The notes under the pieces are model-generated. The model saw only the letters and a program-made list of their open reading frames with translations, searched no databases and was not told the origin of the DNA. 64,000 nt of DNA. Origin: Alkalimonas mucilaginosa (lineage in GTDB: Bacteria > Pseudomonadota > Gammaproteobacteria > Enterobacterales > Alteromonadaceae). The stretch is taken from assembly GCF_036327005.1 (NCBI RefSeq), contig NZ_JAUGZK010000010.1:1-64000 (forward strand), written 5' to 3'. Positions 33,404-42,135 of this stretch are shown piece after piece (the first letter of the stretch is position 1; each line of letters starts with the position of its first letter). The position numbers and the translations under genes were made by a program.

Positions 33404-33841
33404 ATGACTGATAATAATACCGAACTTCGTAAAGCGGGCCTTAAGGTCACTCTGCCCCGGGTGAAAATTCTGGAGATCTTGCAAGATCCCAACAATCAGC
33501 ATATCAGTGCCGAAGATGTGTACAAACTGTTATTGGAATCTGGTGAAGACATCGGCCTTGCTACTGTGTATCGGGTACTGAACCAATTTGATGATGCCGG
33601 TATCCTAACCCGCCATCACTTTGAGGGCGGCAAGTCGGTATTTGAACTGACCGGCAACAGCCATCATGATCACTTAGTGTGCCTGAACTGTGGGCGGGTG
33701 ATTGAGTTTGAAGACGACACTATTGAGCGCAAACAACTGGAAATTGCCAGCAAGAATGGCCTCAAACTCACCAACCACAGCTTGTATTTGTACGGTGAAT
33801 GCGAGAAAAAGAACAGCTGTCCACACAATACCGACAACTAA
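33404..33841 (+). CDS. fur: Ferric uptake regulator Fur
   Basis: A 145-residue protein. The winged-helix DNA-binding domain (KVTLPRVKILEILQ, SAEDVYKLLLESGEDIGLATVYRVL) is followed by the metal and dimerisation domain: HHDH (87-90), the CLNC pair (93, 96) and Cys133/Cys139 near the C-terminus. With ferrous iron it represses iron-uptake genes. It starts from a strong promoter and ends at a strong terminator, so it is a single-gene unit. Confidence 0.97.
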   Translation: MTDNNTELRKAGLKVTLPRVKILEILQDPNNQHISAEDVYKLLLESGEDIGLATVYRVLNQFDDAGILTRHHFEGGKSVFELTGNSHHDHLVCLNCGRVIEFEDDTIERKQLEIASKNGLKLTNHSLYLYGECEKKNSCPHNTDN

Positions 33842-33860
33842 AGTGCAGTACGATTACCAC

Positions 33861-33888
33861 AAGGCCTCACTGCGTTGAGGCCTTTTTT
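33861..33888 (+). terminator. Rho-independent terminator of fur
   Basis: AAGGCCTCA and TGAGGCCTT form a nine-base stem around CTGCGT, followed by TTTTT. It lies 20 bases behind fur and overlaps the stop codon of the convergent DUF218-like gene at 33867. Confidence 0.88.
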
Positions 33889-34592
33889 GTATCTGCTTCC
33901 GGTTGCCAGCTTTGCCAGCCACGGGTTAACCGGTAACTGGCGTAGCTAAACCACTCACCGCTTAGCTTGGCAAAAAAATCATAGTTGCTTAAATTCACCG
34001 TTAGCCAGCAGTGCCAGCGACAGGGTAAAGGGCGGTAGGTACTGGTGCTGGCTGCAGAGAAGCCCGCATTGAATTGATGCAACTGGATCAAACGCTGTAC
34101 CCGCCAGCCATGATGATCACTGCTGACAAATAGCAAGGGTTGCTGCTGATCAAAACGGGCCGCCAGTCGATAAAACTCCTGATAGGTGTTGTCTCCACCA
34201 TCAAAACAGTCGATAGCGCCGGCATAGCCCTGCTGCTGCAGATAGCGGGTATAAGGCTGGCAATGACGGGTTGTAATCACCACCGCATGGCTGTCCGTGG
34301 CTGTCCGTTGCAGCAAATGATCCAGCCGGTTGCGGGCACAAGCCGGTAAAACGTCAGCCGAGCCGCCACAGCCCAGCACAACCAGAGTCGGCTCCCCGAC
34401 AAGTACCCTGCTGTTATCCAGTTGTTGCAATTGCCAATGCCGTACCTGATTGGCCACAAAGCTATTGCCAAGCAGATAGAATAGCAGCCACAGCAACCAG
34501 AGCCCTTTTTTCCGGTAGCAAACGGCAGCCAGCAGCAAGGAATACAAAAAAAGGTTGTGTGGGTACAAAGCCAACTGAATAAAATCGGTCAT
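33867..34592 (-). CDS. DUF218/YdcF-like membrane protein of the polysaccharide locus
   Basis: A 241-residue protein from ATG 34592, overlapping the preceding gene by ATGA. Two hydrophobic segments (about 5-22 and 28-48) come first. The following domain LVVLGCGGSADVLPACARNRLDHLL, AVVITTRHCQPYTRYL and LLFVSSDHHGWRVQRLIQLH follows the order of DUF218 (ElyC/SanA/YdcF), a Rossmann-like fold in cell-envelope proteins. The match is moderate. It is the last gene of a five-gene overlapping unit for surface polysaccharide. Confidence 0.6.
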   Translation of the reverse strand: MTDFIQLALYPHNLFLYSLLLAAVCYRKKGLWLLWLLFYLLGNSFVANQVRHWQLQQLDNSRVLVGEPTLVVLGCGGSADVLPACARNRLDHLLQRTATDSHAVVITTRHCQPYTRYLQQQGYAGAIDCFDGGDNTYQEFYRLAARFDQQQPLLFVSSDHHGWRVQRLIQLHQFNAGFSAASTSTYRPLPCRWHCWLTVNLSNYDFFAKLSGEWFSYASYRLTRGWQSWQPEADTKKASTQ

Positions 34593-35845
34593 GATGCTGT
34601 CCTTTTCAAGGGCTGTTGTGCTATCAGCCAGCCACACCAACATCCCCAGGGTAACCAAAGCATACCAGAAGTCAGCACATGGCCGGCTAAAGCAGCCAGC
34701 AAAAATAACAAGGCATTGAGCACTATTAAAACACGGCCTGTAACCTGGGCCCTGGCCTGCCAACTGAACCAAAGCAACGCAGCAAACCAGCAAAGTGCAT
34801 ACACCAAAGCCAGTCCGCCAAAAAACAGTGGCAAATCAAAAAAGTCCGACTCGGCAAAATATTTTTTCTGATAGAGGGCAATGCCTGCCTGCCCCACTCC
34901 CAACAACCAATGCCAGGGAGGAAAGTGCTCGGCCACTACTTGCAGGTTTTGTTGCATATACAGCTCACGTGATGACAGCAGAAGACCCAGCAGGCCTTTC
35001 TCCTGCCAAACCCAGAGCAATTTCTGATGCAAACCTAATTGCTGCAACACGGGGCTCAGCCACAATGGGCTGCTGCCAAGCAGTAATAAGCCTCCTATAC
35101 CTATCCCTATCGCATAACGCCGCCGCCGCTCTGCTGTCTGGTGCAGCAAAGGGATCAAAGCCGCCAGCAGCAACACCCCCAGCAAAGCGGTTTTCGTCAG
35201 CAATTGCACTGCACAAAAAAGTGCCAGCAGCAGGATAGTGCCATAAGGCATCAATCCTTTCGACCAGTGCAGATGCAATTGAAAGGCAGTGAGTATCAGC
35301 AACAATGCCGACAACTCATTGGCCGAAATAAAGAAACCACTGCTGCCAAGCGAACCAAGCTCTATCTGTTCCATCGGGCTGTAAGCAGCATAGCCAAAGC
35401 CCGCGAAACCCAACATAAAATTCAACAATAGCACCAGGCTAAAACCATGCATCAAGTGATGCAGGGTACGAAGCGCTAACGCGGGTTGCCAGCAAGTCAA
35501 ACGATAAAAGGCCAGCAAAGCAAGCCATGGGGCCAACAGCTTCACCACCAATGTCAGTTCCCTGGTAAAACCAAGCGGCGGCTGCAAACGCCACTGCGTG
35601 AACAGCGGGCCCAGCAAAAATCCTACCACCAGAGCCGCCATCAGCAAGAGTGTGCGGCCATCGCTGGCACGCAGTAGCCATAGCATCGCAGCCAGCAAAA
35701 ACGCTTTATAGCCTTGCGCCAATGGCAGCAGGGCAAGCCCCAGACTCTGCGCAACCCCTTGCAACATATCCAGCAGCAAACTAAGCGCTGCCAACAAAAA
35801 GACCGCGTTCAAAGACCTGGCTGTGTCACTGATCTGTTTAACCAA
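34589..35845 (-). CDS. O-antigen ligase/polymerase-like membrane protein
   Basis: A 418-residue, very hydrophobic protein with about eleven to twelve transmembrane segments. The best start is a TTG at 35845 inside the end of the glycosyltransferase gene; no early ATG is in frame. A large loop after the seventh or eighth segment (LWVWQEKGLLGLLLSSRELY, then HWLLGVGQAGIALYQKKYFA) contains the SREL...W...LGVG arrangement of the WaaL/Wzy ligase-polymerase family. It would join or polymerise lipid-linked glycans at the periplasmic face. Ligase versus polymerase cannot be told. Confidence 0.7.
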   Translation of the reverse strand: MVKQISDTARSLNAVFLLAALSLLLDMLQGVAQSLGLALLPLAQGYKAFLLAAMLWLLRASDGRTLLLMAALVVGFLLGPLFTQWRLQPPLGFTRELTLVVKLLAPWLALLAFYRLTCWQPALALRTLHHLMHGFSLVLLLNFMLGFAGFGYAAYSPMEQIELGSLGSSGFFISANELSALLLILTAFQLHLHWSKGLMPYGTILLLALFCAVQLLTKTALLGVLLLAALIPLLHQTAERRRRYAIGIGIGGLLLLGSSPLWLSPVLQQLGLHQKLLWVWQEKGLLGLLLSSRELYMQQNLQVVAEHFPPWHWLLGVGQAGIALYQKKYFAESDFFDLPLFFGGLALVYALCWFAALLWFSWQARAQVTGRVLIVLNALLFLLAALAGHVLTSGMLWLPWGCWCGWLIAQQPLKRTAS

Positions 35846-36731
35846 AGAATCCCCGCCAGCCTTTTTGCATCAGTTTTAACCGCAGCTGACTTAGCCAGCT
35901 AAACTTTTGTTTCAGATAATAACGCAGTTTCAGCCTTGTCAGGCCATAACGGCGGCTGCGCCATAACTGACTGAATGTCATTGGTAATTGTTGCATGCTG
36001 TAGCGATAAAATGCCTGGTTCTGCAGGTTACGCCCAGACATTAAAGCACGGTGCTTGGCAACAAAGTCATCGTGTGCCTGCAGCCGCTTCGGTGAACCGG
36101 TGATACGCCCGGCTTCGTGGCCGGCATTGACCTGATAGCTAATATGGCCAATGCGCCGGGCCGGACCAAAACGTGCAACCACCCGCACCCACATATCGTA
36201 ATCCTGAAAAGCAGCAAGGCTGGTATCAAAACCACCCAGAGCTCGCATCGATTCAGTTGGCACCAACGCTTGATTGGACAAGGTGTGCAAATCCAGCAAT
36301 TCATCCAGAGCAATGATAGCATCGCTGTCAAAGCGACGCTTTGTGGTCATGCCGTAATGCCACAGATAGCCAGAGCAAACCATAGAGTCACCCGGTTGAA
36401 AGGCTGCCATCAGGCTCGACAGGCGATCCGGATAAAACACATCGTCATCATCCAGCCCGGTAACAAAATCGCCCTGCGCTGCTGCAATCGCCGTGTTGCG
36501 GGCGGCACAAGCACCCTGGCTTTGTTCGTGTCGTAACAAACGAATTTTGGGATTCTGACCATAGCGTTGCTGTAAAAACGACCAGCTGTCATCGGTAGAG
36601 CCATCATCGACCACAATCAGCTCAAAGTGCGGATAATCTTGCGCCAGCACAGAGTCAATCGCTGTCACCGCCATCTGCTTGCGGTTATGTGTTGGCATAT
36701 AAACACTAATCAACGGTAAGTGCTGGCTCAT
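35838..36731 (-). CDS. Family 2 glycosyltransferase
   Basis: A 297-residue GT-A enzyme. ISVYMPTHNRKQMAVTAIDSVL is the N-terminal strand-helix, VVDDGSTDDS binds the nucleotide, and GLDDDDVFYP (about 92-101) is the DxD metal motif. The C-terminal 60 residues are basic and aromatic, fitting membrane association. It overlaps the genes on both sides by a few bases. The sugar it transfers is unknown. Confidence 0.9.
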   Translation of the reverse strand: MSQHLPLISVYMPTHNRKQMAVTAIDSVLAQDYPHFELIVVDDGSTDDSWSFLQQRYGQNPKIRLLRHEQSQGACAARNTAIAAAQGDFVTGLDDDDVFYPDRLSSLMAAFQPGDSMVCSGYLWHYGMTTKRRFDSDAIIALDELLDLHTLSNQALVPTESMRALGGFDTSLAAFQDYDMWVRVVARFGPARRIGHISYQVNAGHEAGRITGSPKRLQAHDDFVAKHRALMSGRNLQNQAFYRYSMQQLPMTFSQLWRSRRYGLTRLKLRYYLKQKFSWLSQLRLKLMQKGWRGFFG

Positions 36732-37453
36732 AATTTACCTCGTATTGCCAACCAAAGATAATGCACTAAACGCCCCTGGCGACCGATGCGGCTGGGCTGG
36801 CTTAACAAACGGTATGCCCACTCCAGATGCAAACGACACCAGATGGCAGGTGCCCGCTTGACGGAGCCGGTAAACACATCAAAGCTGCCGCCAACCCCCA
36901 TAAAAAAGCAGTCCGGCAACTGCTGACGCAAGCGCTCTATCAACAACTCCTGCCGTGGCGATCCCATCGCCACGGGTACCACTTTGGCACCACTGTGAAG
37001 AATAGCGGTAAGCAGTTGCTGTTCATCCTTAAAGTAACCGTCGGTTGCACCGACCACAGGCACCCCTTGTTGCTCTAGCCTGGCTTTGGTTTGTGCCAGC
37101 ACCTCAGCTTTGGCTCCAACCAGATACACCGGAACCTGGTACTCGGCACAGCGCAGCATCAGGTTTTGCCATAGCTCACACCCAGGAATACGCTGCACAG
37201 GCTGCTTTAAACGCCGACGCATGAGTGCAACCACGCCAATGCCATCAGCATAACGCAGCTCGGCCTTGCTCAGCATCTTTGCCACTCCAGGATCTTCGCG
37301 TGCAGCCATTACTTTTTCGGGGTTAATGGCGATAGCCGCACCGGCAAACACCTTGCCATCGGCAGCAATAATGGTTTCCAATAACTGTTGTTGATGCAAA
37401 AAAGCACCCACCTGGACTGGTCCTATTTGTACTGTTTCTGTGCCTTTGGTCAT
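36728..37453 (-). CDS. WecG/TagA/CpsF-family glycosyltransferase
   Basis: A 241-residue protein from ATG 37453, overlapping the upstream gene by ATGA. GKVFAGAAIAINPEKVMAAR, LRYADGIGVVALMRRRLKQP, PVYLVGAKAEVLAQTKARLE, VVPVAMGSPRQELLIERL and MGVGGSFDVFTGSVKRAPAI are the GT26 signatures in order. This family adds N-acetylmannosamine or its uronic acid to an undecaprenyl-linked GlcNAc. That suits the WecA-like gene divergent from this cluster. Confidence 0.9.
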   Translation of the reverse strand: MTKGTETVQIGPVQVGAFLHQQQLLETIIAADGKVFAGAAIAINPEKVMAAREDPGVAKMLSKAELRYADGIGVVALMRRRLKQPVQRIPGCELWQNLMLRCAEYQVPVYLVGAKAEVLAQTKARLEQQGVPVVGATDGYFKDEQQLLTAILHSGAKVVPVAMGSPRQELLIERLRQQLPDCFFMGVGGSFDVFTGSVKRAPAIWCRLHLEWAYRLLSQPSRIGRQGRLVHYLWLAIRGKL

Positions 37454-38499
37454 AACTGGCCTTGTTGGTTGCAAAGGGATTGATAAAGCGCCATTAATTC
37501 AGTCGCAATCACAGGCAACAGCTGACTGACGGCATAGTTCCGACCAGCCTGCTGCATTCGTTGGTAATCCAGCTCCGGCAGTTGCCAGCATAGCTGCAAT
37601 TGCGCCAGTAGCTGTTTCATCAGTTCATCTTCCGACTGCCGTTGATCTACAATCCAGCCAAAATCCGGCTGCAACTGCGCCCTGGCACCATCTGTATCGG
37701 TTGCAAGCACCGGGGTATAGCAGGCCAAAGCTTCCGCCATCACCAGGCCAAAAGACTCCTGGCGGGACAAACTCAGCAGGAGTTTCGAGCGTTGATACCA
37801 GACTTTCAGTTGCTCCGGTGTCTGGCTGGGAAACCAACTCAGGTTGGCATAGTGCGTCAACCATTGCCGGACCTGGGGAGCAGCAGGCCCCTGCCCAATA
37901 ATGCAAATGTTTTTATCTTGCAACTTTGGTAAGAGCAGCTGCAGCCGATCCAAACCTTTGTTATCATTCAAGGTACCAACAAACAGCAGATCAATATCCT
38001 TTTGGGCTAAAGGCAAAGGTTCACAATCGGCAAAGTGCGCTGCGATCCCGGCTGACAATACCCGGCTTTGGGCCGGCCTGGTAAAAAAAGACTGCTGCAA
38101 AGCCGGACTGGTGAAAATCCACTGATCGACCCAGCCTGCACAACAGCGATACCAAAATCCAGCTGGTTGATACTGATAAATATCACTGCCGTGGCAAGTC
38201 ACAATAATACGGGCTGAACGATTACGCAGCCATTTGTACAGAATTGCCAGCCAAATGGTTGGGTAATAAAAATGCACATGCAAAATATTATATCGCTTGC
38301 GACTGCAAACAAAACGAAGCAAAAAATCCAGCAACCATACCGGGTATTTCAACAACCGATTTAGGGCGCTATCGCTGTGCCAGCGCATCCAATGATAAGC
38401 GGTTGGTTCAGGCAATGCCTGACGTTGCTGTTCGATGAACTGCCCCTGCACAGGGGCAGAGGCTTTTGGCCCCATATTGCTTATCAGCAAAATTTGCAT
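37450..38499 (-). CDS. Family 4 glycosyltransferase
   Basis: A 349-residue GT-B enzyme from ATG 38499 (a TTG one codon earlier is less likely). The N-terminal domain begins MQILLISNMGPKASAPVQGQ and contains VTCHGSDIYQY. The C-terminal domain has DLLFVGTLNDNKGLDRLQLL and SRQESFGLVMAEALACYTPV, the EX7E-type donor site. It is the first gene of the five-gene minus-strand polysaccharide unit. Acceptor and sugar are unknown. Confidence 0.88.
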   Translation of the reverse strand: MQILLISNMGPKASAPVQGQFIEQQRQALPEPTAYHWMRWHSDSALNRLLKYPVWLLDFLLRFVCSRKRYNILHVHFYYPTIWLAILYKWLRNRSARIIVTCHGSDIYQYQPAGFWYRCCAGWVDQWIFTSPALQQSFFTRPAQSRVLSAGIAAHFADCEPLPLAQKDIDLLFVGTLNDNKGLDRLQLLLPKLQDKNICIIGQGPAAPQVRQWLTHYANLSWFPSQTPEQLKVWYQRSKLLLSLSRQESFGLVMAEALACYTPVLATDTDGARAQLQPDFGWIVDQRQSEDELMKQLLAQLQLCWQLPELDYQRMQQAGRNYAVSQLLPVIATELMALYQSLCNQQGQL

Positions 38500-38619
38500 C
38501 AATCTATCTCAAGTTTCAGTTTTTTTAGCCTCTGTTCAGGTTAGTGCAAGCTGCCTGACTGTAAGCTGAATTCAGAACGGGCACTAACTTGTTGCCCAGC
38601 TTAACAAAAAAGGATGGTT

Positions 38620-39669
38620 ATGTATTCGTTGTTTTGGCCAGTAGTGGCTTGCGCTCTGCTGACAATAGGCGCCTTGACAGTATTACGGCCTCTGGCACAT
38701 CGCCTGGGCTTACTGGATATCCCCAAAGGTCGCAAACAACACCAGGGAAAGATCCCGCTGATTGGTGGTTTGTCAGTCTTTGTTGGCGTAAGTGCCGGCC
38801 TGCTCATTGCAGATAGTACCGCTTTTGAGCATTGGGCTTTTATTAGCTGTGCTCTGGTCATCGTTGTGTTGGGAGCCTTAGATGATGCTTTGGATCTGTC
38901 GGTTGCTATACGGTTAGTCATACAAAGCCTGGTTGCCATCGCTATGATGTGGTTGCTGGATTTGCACCTGGCCCATCTTGGGAATCTTTTTGCTCTGGGC
39001 CCAATTGAGCTTGGCTGGCTTGGACCGCCTCTGACCATCATCGCCGTGATAGCAGCCATCAATGCATTTAACATGACCGATGGCATTGATGGACTGGCTG
39101 GCAGCCTGAGCTTACTAACTATGCTGGCTCTGACCTTCTTTATGCTGATGTGGGGCCAACAGGATACCGCTCTGTTGCCCATTTTGATGATGGCTGCTTT
39201 ACTGCCTTATCTGGCAGCTAATTTGCAGTGCTTTGGTTTACGTAAAGTGTTCTTAGGCGATGCCGGCAGCATGCTGATTGGCCTGACCGTGATATGGTTG
39301 CTACTGCAAGGCAGCCAGAGCGCAGAAAGCAGTTTTCGCCCGGTTACCGCCTTGTGGATCATCGCAATCCCGTTACTGGATATGACGGTGATCATGATTC
39401 GGCGCATACGCAAAGGCCAATCCCCCTTTCAAGCCGACCGGGAGCACTTACACCATATTTCTCTGCGGCTGGGTTTGGCACCGCGCCATGCTCTGCTGTT
39501 TATCATCGGCCTGGCCGGTGTCGGTGTAAGTATTGGTGCCCTGGCCGAATATTTGCTGTTGCCTGAGCTTCTCGTGTTGCTGCTGTTTCTGGCCGTTGGT
39601 GCCGGCTATTACTATCTGTTATCGCATGTTTGGCGCATCGTCTCAACGCTGCGCCGTCGACGCAACTAA
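38620..39669 (+). CDS. WecA-like polyprenyl-phosphate sugar-1-phosphate transferase
   Basis: A 349-residue protein from ATG 38620 (AGGA five bases upstream). About ten transmembrane helices and all MraY/WecA signatures are present: GRKQHQGKIPLIGG, GALDDALDL (metal Asp pair), MTDGIDGLAG, FLGDAGSM and the cytosolic ADREHLHHISLRLG carbohydrate loop, which resembles the WecA HxH motif. It starts lipid-linked glycans by moving a HexNAc-1-phosphate to undecaprenyl phosphate. It is divergent from the glycosyltransferase cluster and almost certainly works with it. Confidence 0.88.
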   Translation: MYSLFWPVVACALLTIGALTVLRPLAHRLGLLDIPKGRKQHQGKIPLIGGLSVFVGVSAGLLIADSTAFEHWAFISCALVIVVLGALDDALDLSVAIRLVIQSLVAIAMMWLLDLHLAHLGNLFALGPIELGWLGPPLTIIAVIAAINAFNMTDGIDGLAGSLSLLTMLALTFFMLMWGQQDTALLPILMMAALLPYLAANLQCFGLRKVFLGDAGSMLIGLTVIWLLLQGSQSAESSFRPVTALWIIAIPLLDMTVIMIRRIRKGQSPFQADREHLHHISLRLGLAPRHALLFIIGLAGVGVSIGALAEYLLLPELLVLLLFLAVGAGYYYLLSHVWRIVSTLRRRRN

Positions 39670-39676
39670 GCAAGGC

Positions 39677-40381
39677 TCAGGCAGAAAATGCCGCCTTGCG
39701 CCGGTTGTACTCTGCGATCATTGCTTCCATACTGGGCGCATCGTAAGGCGATAAGTTACTCAAAATCATGCGCTTGCGGCCTTTCCCCAGAGTTTCGCCC
39801 TGACAAGTCAGGGCGAAATCCAGCATCGCACTGCCTCGTTTACCGGCTACCTCCAGACTGGCATCGGCTAACTGCAGCTCAGGCAAAGTAGCTGGCAATG
39901 CTGTTAACTCCAGCGTCATGCTTTCATATATCACCATTGGCCGCTGCGGATGAATCATAACCGCCTGTTGCTGCATCAGAGGATGCAAAATGTGGGGAAA
40001 ATTTTTCCCGGAAAACTGCACATAATCGGTAGCAATGGTCTCAATCAGTGGTAAATCCTTACTGACTGCCCCCTGCTGCGTCAATGACAGGTAAACTTTG
40101 CCATCCCGGTCGCAAATACGAATGTCTGCACCTTCTTGCTCAAAATGCAACCAGACGTCAGCCGCCACCATGCCAGAGAAAGTACAGCATAAGCGCTCAC
40201 TCAGGCCATACTGGCTTAATAGCCAGGAAAACATCAAATCACCCGGCACACAAAAACGCTTAGCATCCTCATCATGCAATGGATTAAAATCACCGGCCAC
40301 TTTTTTGGCAAAGACACTGCCCTGCTGACGACTGAAACTAAACTCACCGGCTTGCTGATTGACATAAGGAGTTAAAAACAT
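39677..40381 (-). CDS. DUF3581 protein
   Basis: A 234-residue DUF3581 protein (MFLTPYVNQQAGEFSFSRQQ; GSVFAKKVAGDFNPLHDEDA; VPGDLMFSWLLSQYG). The DFNPLHD segment and the two-part layout recall MaoC-like hot-dog hydratases and dehydratases, but no activity is known. GGAAG precedes the ATG. A FadR-like palindrome lies 56 bases upstream, suggesting a link to fatty-acid metabolism. It converges with the WecA-like gene. Confidence 0.85.
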   Translation of the reverse strand: MFLTPYVNQQAGEFSFSRQQGSVFAKKVAGDFNPLHDEDAKRFCVPGDLMFSWLLSQYGLSERLCCTFSGMVAADVWLHFEQEGADIRICDRDGKVYLSLTQQGAVSKDLPLIETIATDYVQFSGKNFPHILHPLMQQQAVMIHPQRPMVIYESMTLELTALPATLPELQLADASLEVAGKRGSAMLDFALTCQGETLGKGRKRMILSNLSPYDAPSMEAMIAEYNRRKAAFSA

Positions 40382-40436
40382 GATGCTTCCATTGGTTTAA
40401 TGCAAAACCCGTCGATTCTACCCTAATTTTTACTAA

Positions 40437-40453
40437 AATTGGTCTAGCCAGTT
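40437..40453 (-). promoter_or_regulatory. FadR-like operator upstream of DUF3581
   Basis: AATTGGTCTAGCCAGTT matches the FadR consensus AACTGGTCNGACCAGTT at 14 of 17 positions. It lies just upstream of a TAGAAT-like -10 on the minus strand. FadR binds DNA in the absence of long-chain acyl-CoA. This assignment rests on the motif only. Confidence 0.35.
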
Positions 40454-40616
40454 ATTATTTTCTGTCTTCACGCATCAACTGCAAGTCAACGCCTAACTCT
40501 TCGCAAAAAGCTGGCAAGCTTTATGCTTTATTTAACCTGGTGCAGCGAACCAATCAAGCAGCATGAGCAAAACTGCTTGCTGGTCCCCCTATGCTGTTGC
40601 AACAAGAGAGCAAATC

Positions 40617-41111
40617 ATGACGTTTAAAACCAGCCGCCAGCATTTAGCGGCCATGAAAAAACTAACTCTGGCAGAGCTGGAAGATAAATTGCTGGAACAT
40701 CAACAACTGCTGAATGCCCTGGTGAAAGACAGCGGCATCTTATTGCCGCAATTGCTGCAAGCACCTGCCCTGAATGAACTGAACGCCACCATTTTTACCG
40801 ATGCGTTAAAGGCCTATGCCAAAAAAGATTACGCTATTGCTGCGCAAAAATTCCGCCAGGCAGCCATGCTGGGCCACGCCAAGGCGCAGTACTATTTTGG
40901 TTTGATGTTTTTGAAAGGCCTGGGGCTGCCTGCCTCGGCCAAACATGCGTACAGCTGGTTGTTGCTGGCAGCGAAACAACGCGACACATCGGCCGCACAA
41001 CTGCTGCAATCGTTGCAATCGAAGTTGCCGGCAGAGTTACTGCAACAGGCTACTGAGCTGGCGGCAGAGCGCTATGAAAGTATTGAGGATAGAAAACACG
41101 CTTTGATTTAA
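40617..41111 (+). CDS. Sel1-repeat-containing protein
   Basis: A 164-residue protein started at ATG 40617 behind AAGAGAG. An N-terminal helical part (LTLAELEDKLLEHQQLLNAL) precedes two Sel1-like repeats: KDYAIAAQKFRQAAMLGHAK and AQYYFGLMFLKGLGLPASAK, then AYSWLLLAAKQRDTSAAQLL. Sel1 repeats are TPR-like helix pairs that mediate protein contacts. There is no signal peptide, so it is probably cytosolic. Function unknown. Confidence 0.75.
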   Translation: MTFKTSRQHLAAMKKLTLAELEDKLLEHQQLLNALVKDSGILLPQLLQAPALNELNATIFTDALKAYAKKDYAIAAQKFRQAAMLGHAKAQYYFGLMFLKGLGLPASAKHAYSWLLLAAKQRDTSAAQLLQSLQSKLPAELLQQATELAAERYESIEDRKHALI

Positions 41112-41144
41112 AAAAGTGCTTGATTTATCATCGATAGCGAACTA

Positions 41145-41175
41145 CTGTATATCCATACACTGTACATAATCACAG
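41145..41175 (+). promoter_or_regulatory. Two adjoining LexA boxes
   Basis: CTGTATATCCATACAC (41145-41160, one mismatch to CTGT-N8-ACAG) shares its last base with CTGTACATAATCACAG (41160-41175, perfect). They end 12 bases before the SulA-like start codon. Double boxes give tight repression by LexA and late induction in the SOS response. Confidence 0.8.
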
Positions 41176-41187
41176 TTAGGAGCTTGT

Positions 41188-41601
41188 ATGAACCCAGCAG
41201 ACAGCCATAATGCTACCGACCTATTTGCCAGCAACCAACCTGGCTTGCATTATTGCACGCCCCTGGCGGCGCAAGATGAAAGCCGTTATCTGAGCAACTT
41301 GTTGCAGCAACAGCAAGATAGCACCGGCTGGACACTGATCCTGGCGCCAGAGGGAGCCTCATTAAAAGTGCTGGCAGAAATGGAAACCTTGCAGCAAAAC
41401 CGTACCTTGCTGGTACACCGCAAGCAAATTCAGGATCTGGCGGGCACCTTGAAAAAAGCTATTCTGGCAGGAACTTGCAGCTGCATCATTAACTTTGCTG
41501 AATTAACCGATCTGCAGCAATCCCAGGAACTGTCCAAGCTGGCCGCATGCTGTGGCTGTAGGGTATACTGCTTCTCAAGCAATACAGGCTGGTGCCACTA
41601 A
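41188..41601 (+). CDS. sulA: SulA-like cell-division inhibitor
   Basis: A 137-residue protein with AGGAG before the ATG. GWTLILAPEGASLKVLAEME, LVHRKQIQDLAGTLKKAILAG and SCIINFAELTDLQQSQELSKLA follow the SulA/RecA-like fold layout, in which the protein binds FtsZ and blocks Z-ring assembly. The identity is weak by sequence alone, as in most SulA homologues outside enterics, but two LexA boxes right upstream support it strongly. The C-terminus (CCGCRVYCFSSNTGWCH) has five cysteines, unusual for SulA. Confidence 0.72.
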   Translation: MNPADSHNATDLFASNQPGLHYCTPLAAQDESRYLSNLLQQQQDSTGWTLILAPEGASLKVLAEMETLQQNRTLLVHRKQIQDLAGTLKKAILAGTCSCIINFAELTDLQQSQELSKLAACCGCRVYCFSSNTGWCH

Positions 41602-41640
41602 AGCATCAGCTTTCATCTCCTTTACACGGAAATCTGCCAG

Positions 41641-42135
41641 ATGCATTGTTACTGTGGTTCCGGCTTGCCTTTTAGTGCATGCTGCCAACCCTATTTATCC
41701 AACCAACAGCAGCCAGAAAACTGTGAACAGCTAATGCGCTCGCGTTACAGCGCTTTTTGTCTGCAACACCTGACTTACCTGCACCAAACCTGCAGCCACG
41801 AGCTGCAAGCAGAGCAAGCCCCCGAACAGATGCGGGAGTTTGTTGCACAGGTACATTTTACCCGGCTGCAGATTTTACCATTGCCGGCCATGGCATCTAT
41901 TGAAGATGAAGGCCATGTGCATTTTCAAGTCTGGTACCTGCAAGGCAATCAATTGCATAGTTTTCGTGAGCTGTCGCGTTTTAGCCGTCAACAGGGCCGT
42001 TGGTTGTATCAAAGTGGCACTCTTGCAGAATTGCCTGCTCAGAAAGTTGGCCGTAATGATCCCTGTCCTTGTGGTAGTGGCCGCAAGTTTAAAAGCTGCC
42101 AACCACATCTGTTATCGGCTCAGGCAGCAGCCTGA
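41641..42135 (+). CDS. ychJ: YchJ family protein with two SEC-C motifs
   Basis: A 164-residue protein. An N-terminal Cys cluster MHCYCGSGLPFSACCQPYL and a C-terminal GRNDPCPCGSGRKFKSCQPH (SEC-C zinc motif) enclose the YchJ core (LMRSRYSAFCLQHLTYLHQT; VHFQVWYLQGNQLHSFRELS). Function is unknown; SEC-C motifs bind zinc and often contact ribosomes or SecA partners. It converges with the VC2046-type gene, and the 3' ends overlap by 16 bases. Confidence 0.88.
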   Translation: MHCYCGSGLPFSACCQPYLSNQQQPENCEQLMRSRYSAFCLQHLTYLHQTCSHELQAEQAPEQMREFVAQVHFTRLQILPLPAMASIEDEGHVHFQVWYLQGNQLHSFRELSRFSRQQGRWLYQSGTLAELPAQKVGRNDPCPCGSGRKFKSCQPHLLSAQAAA

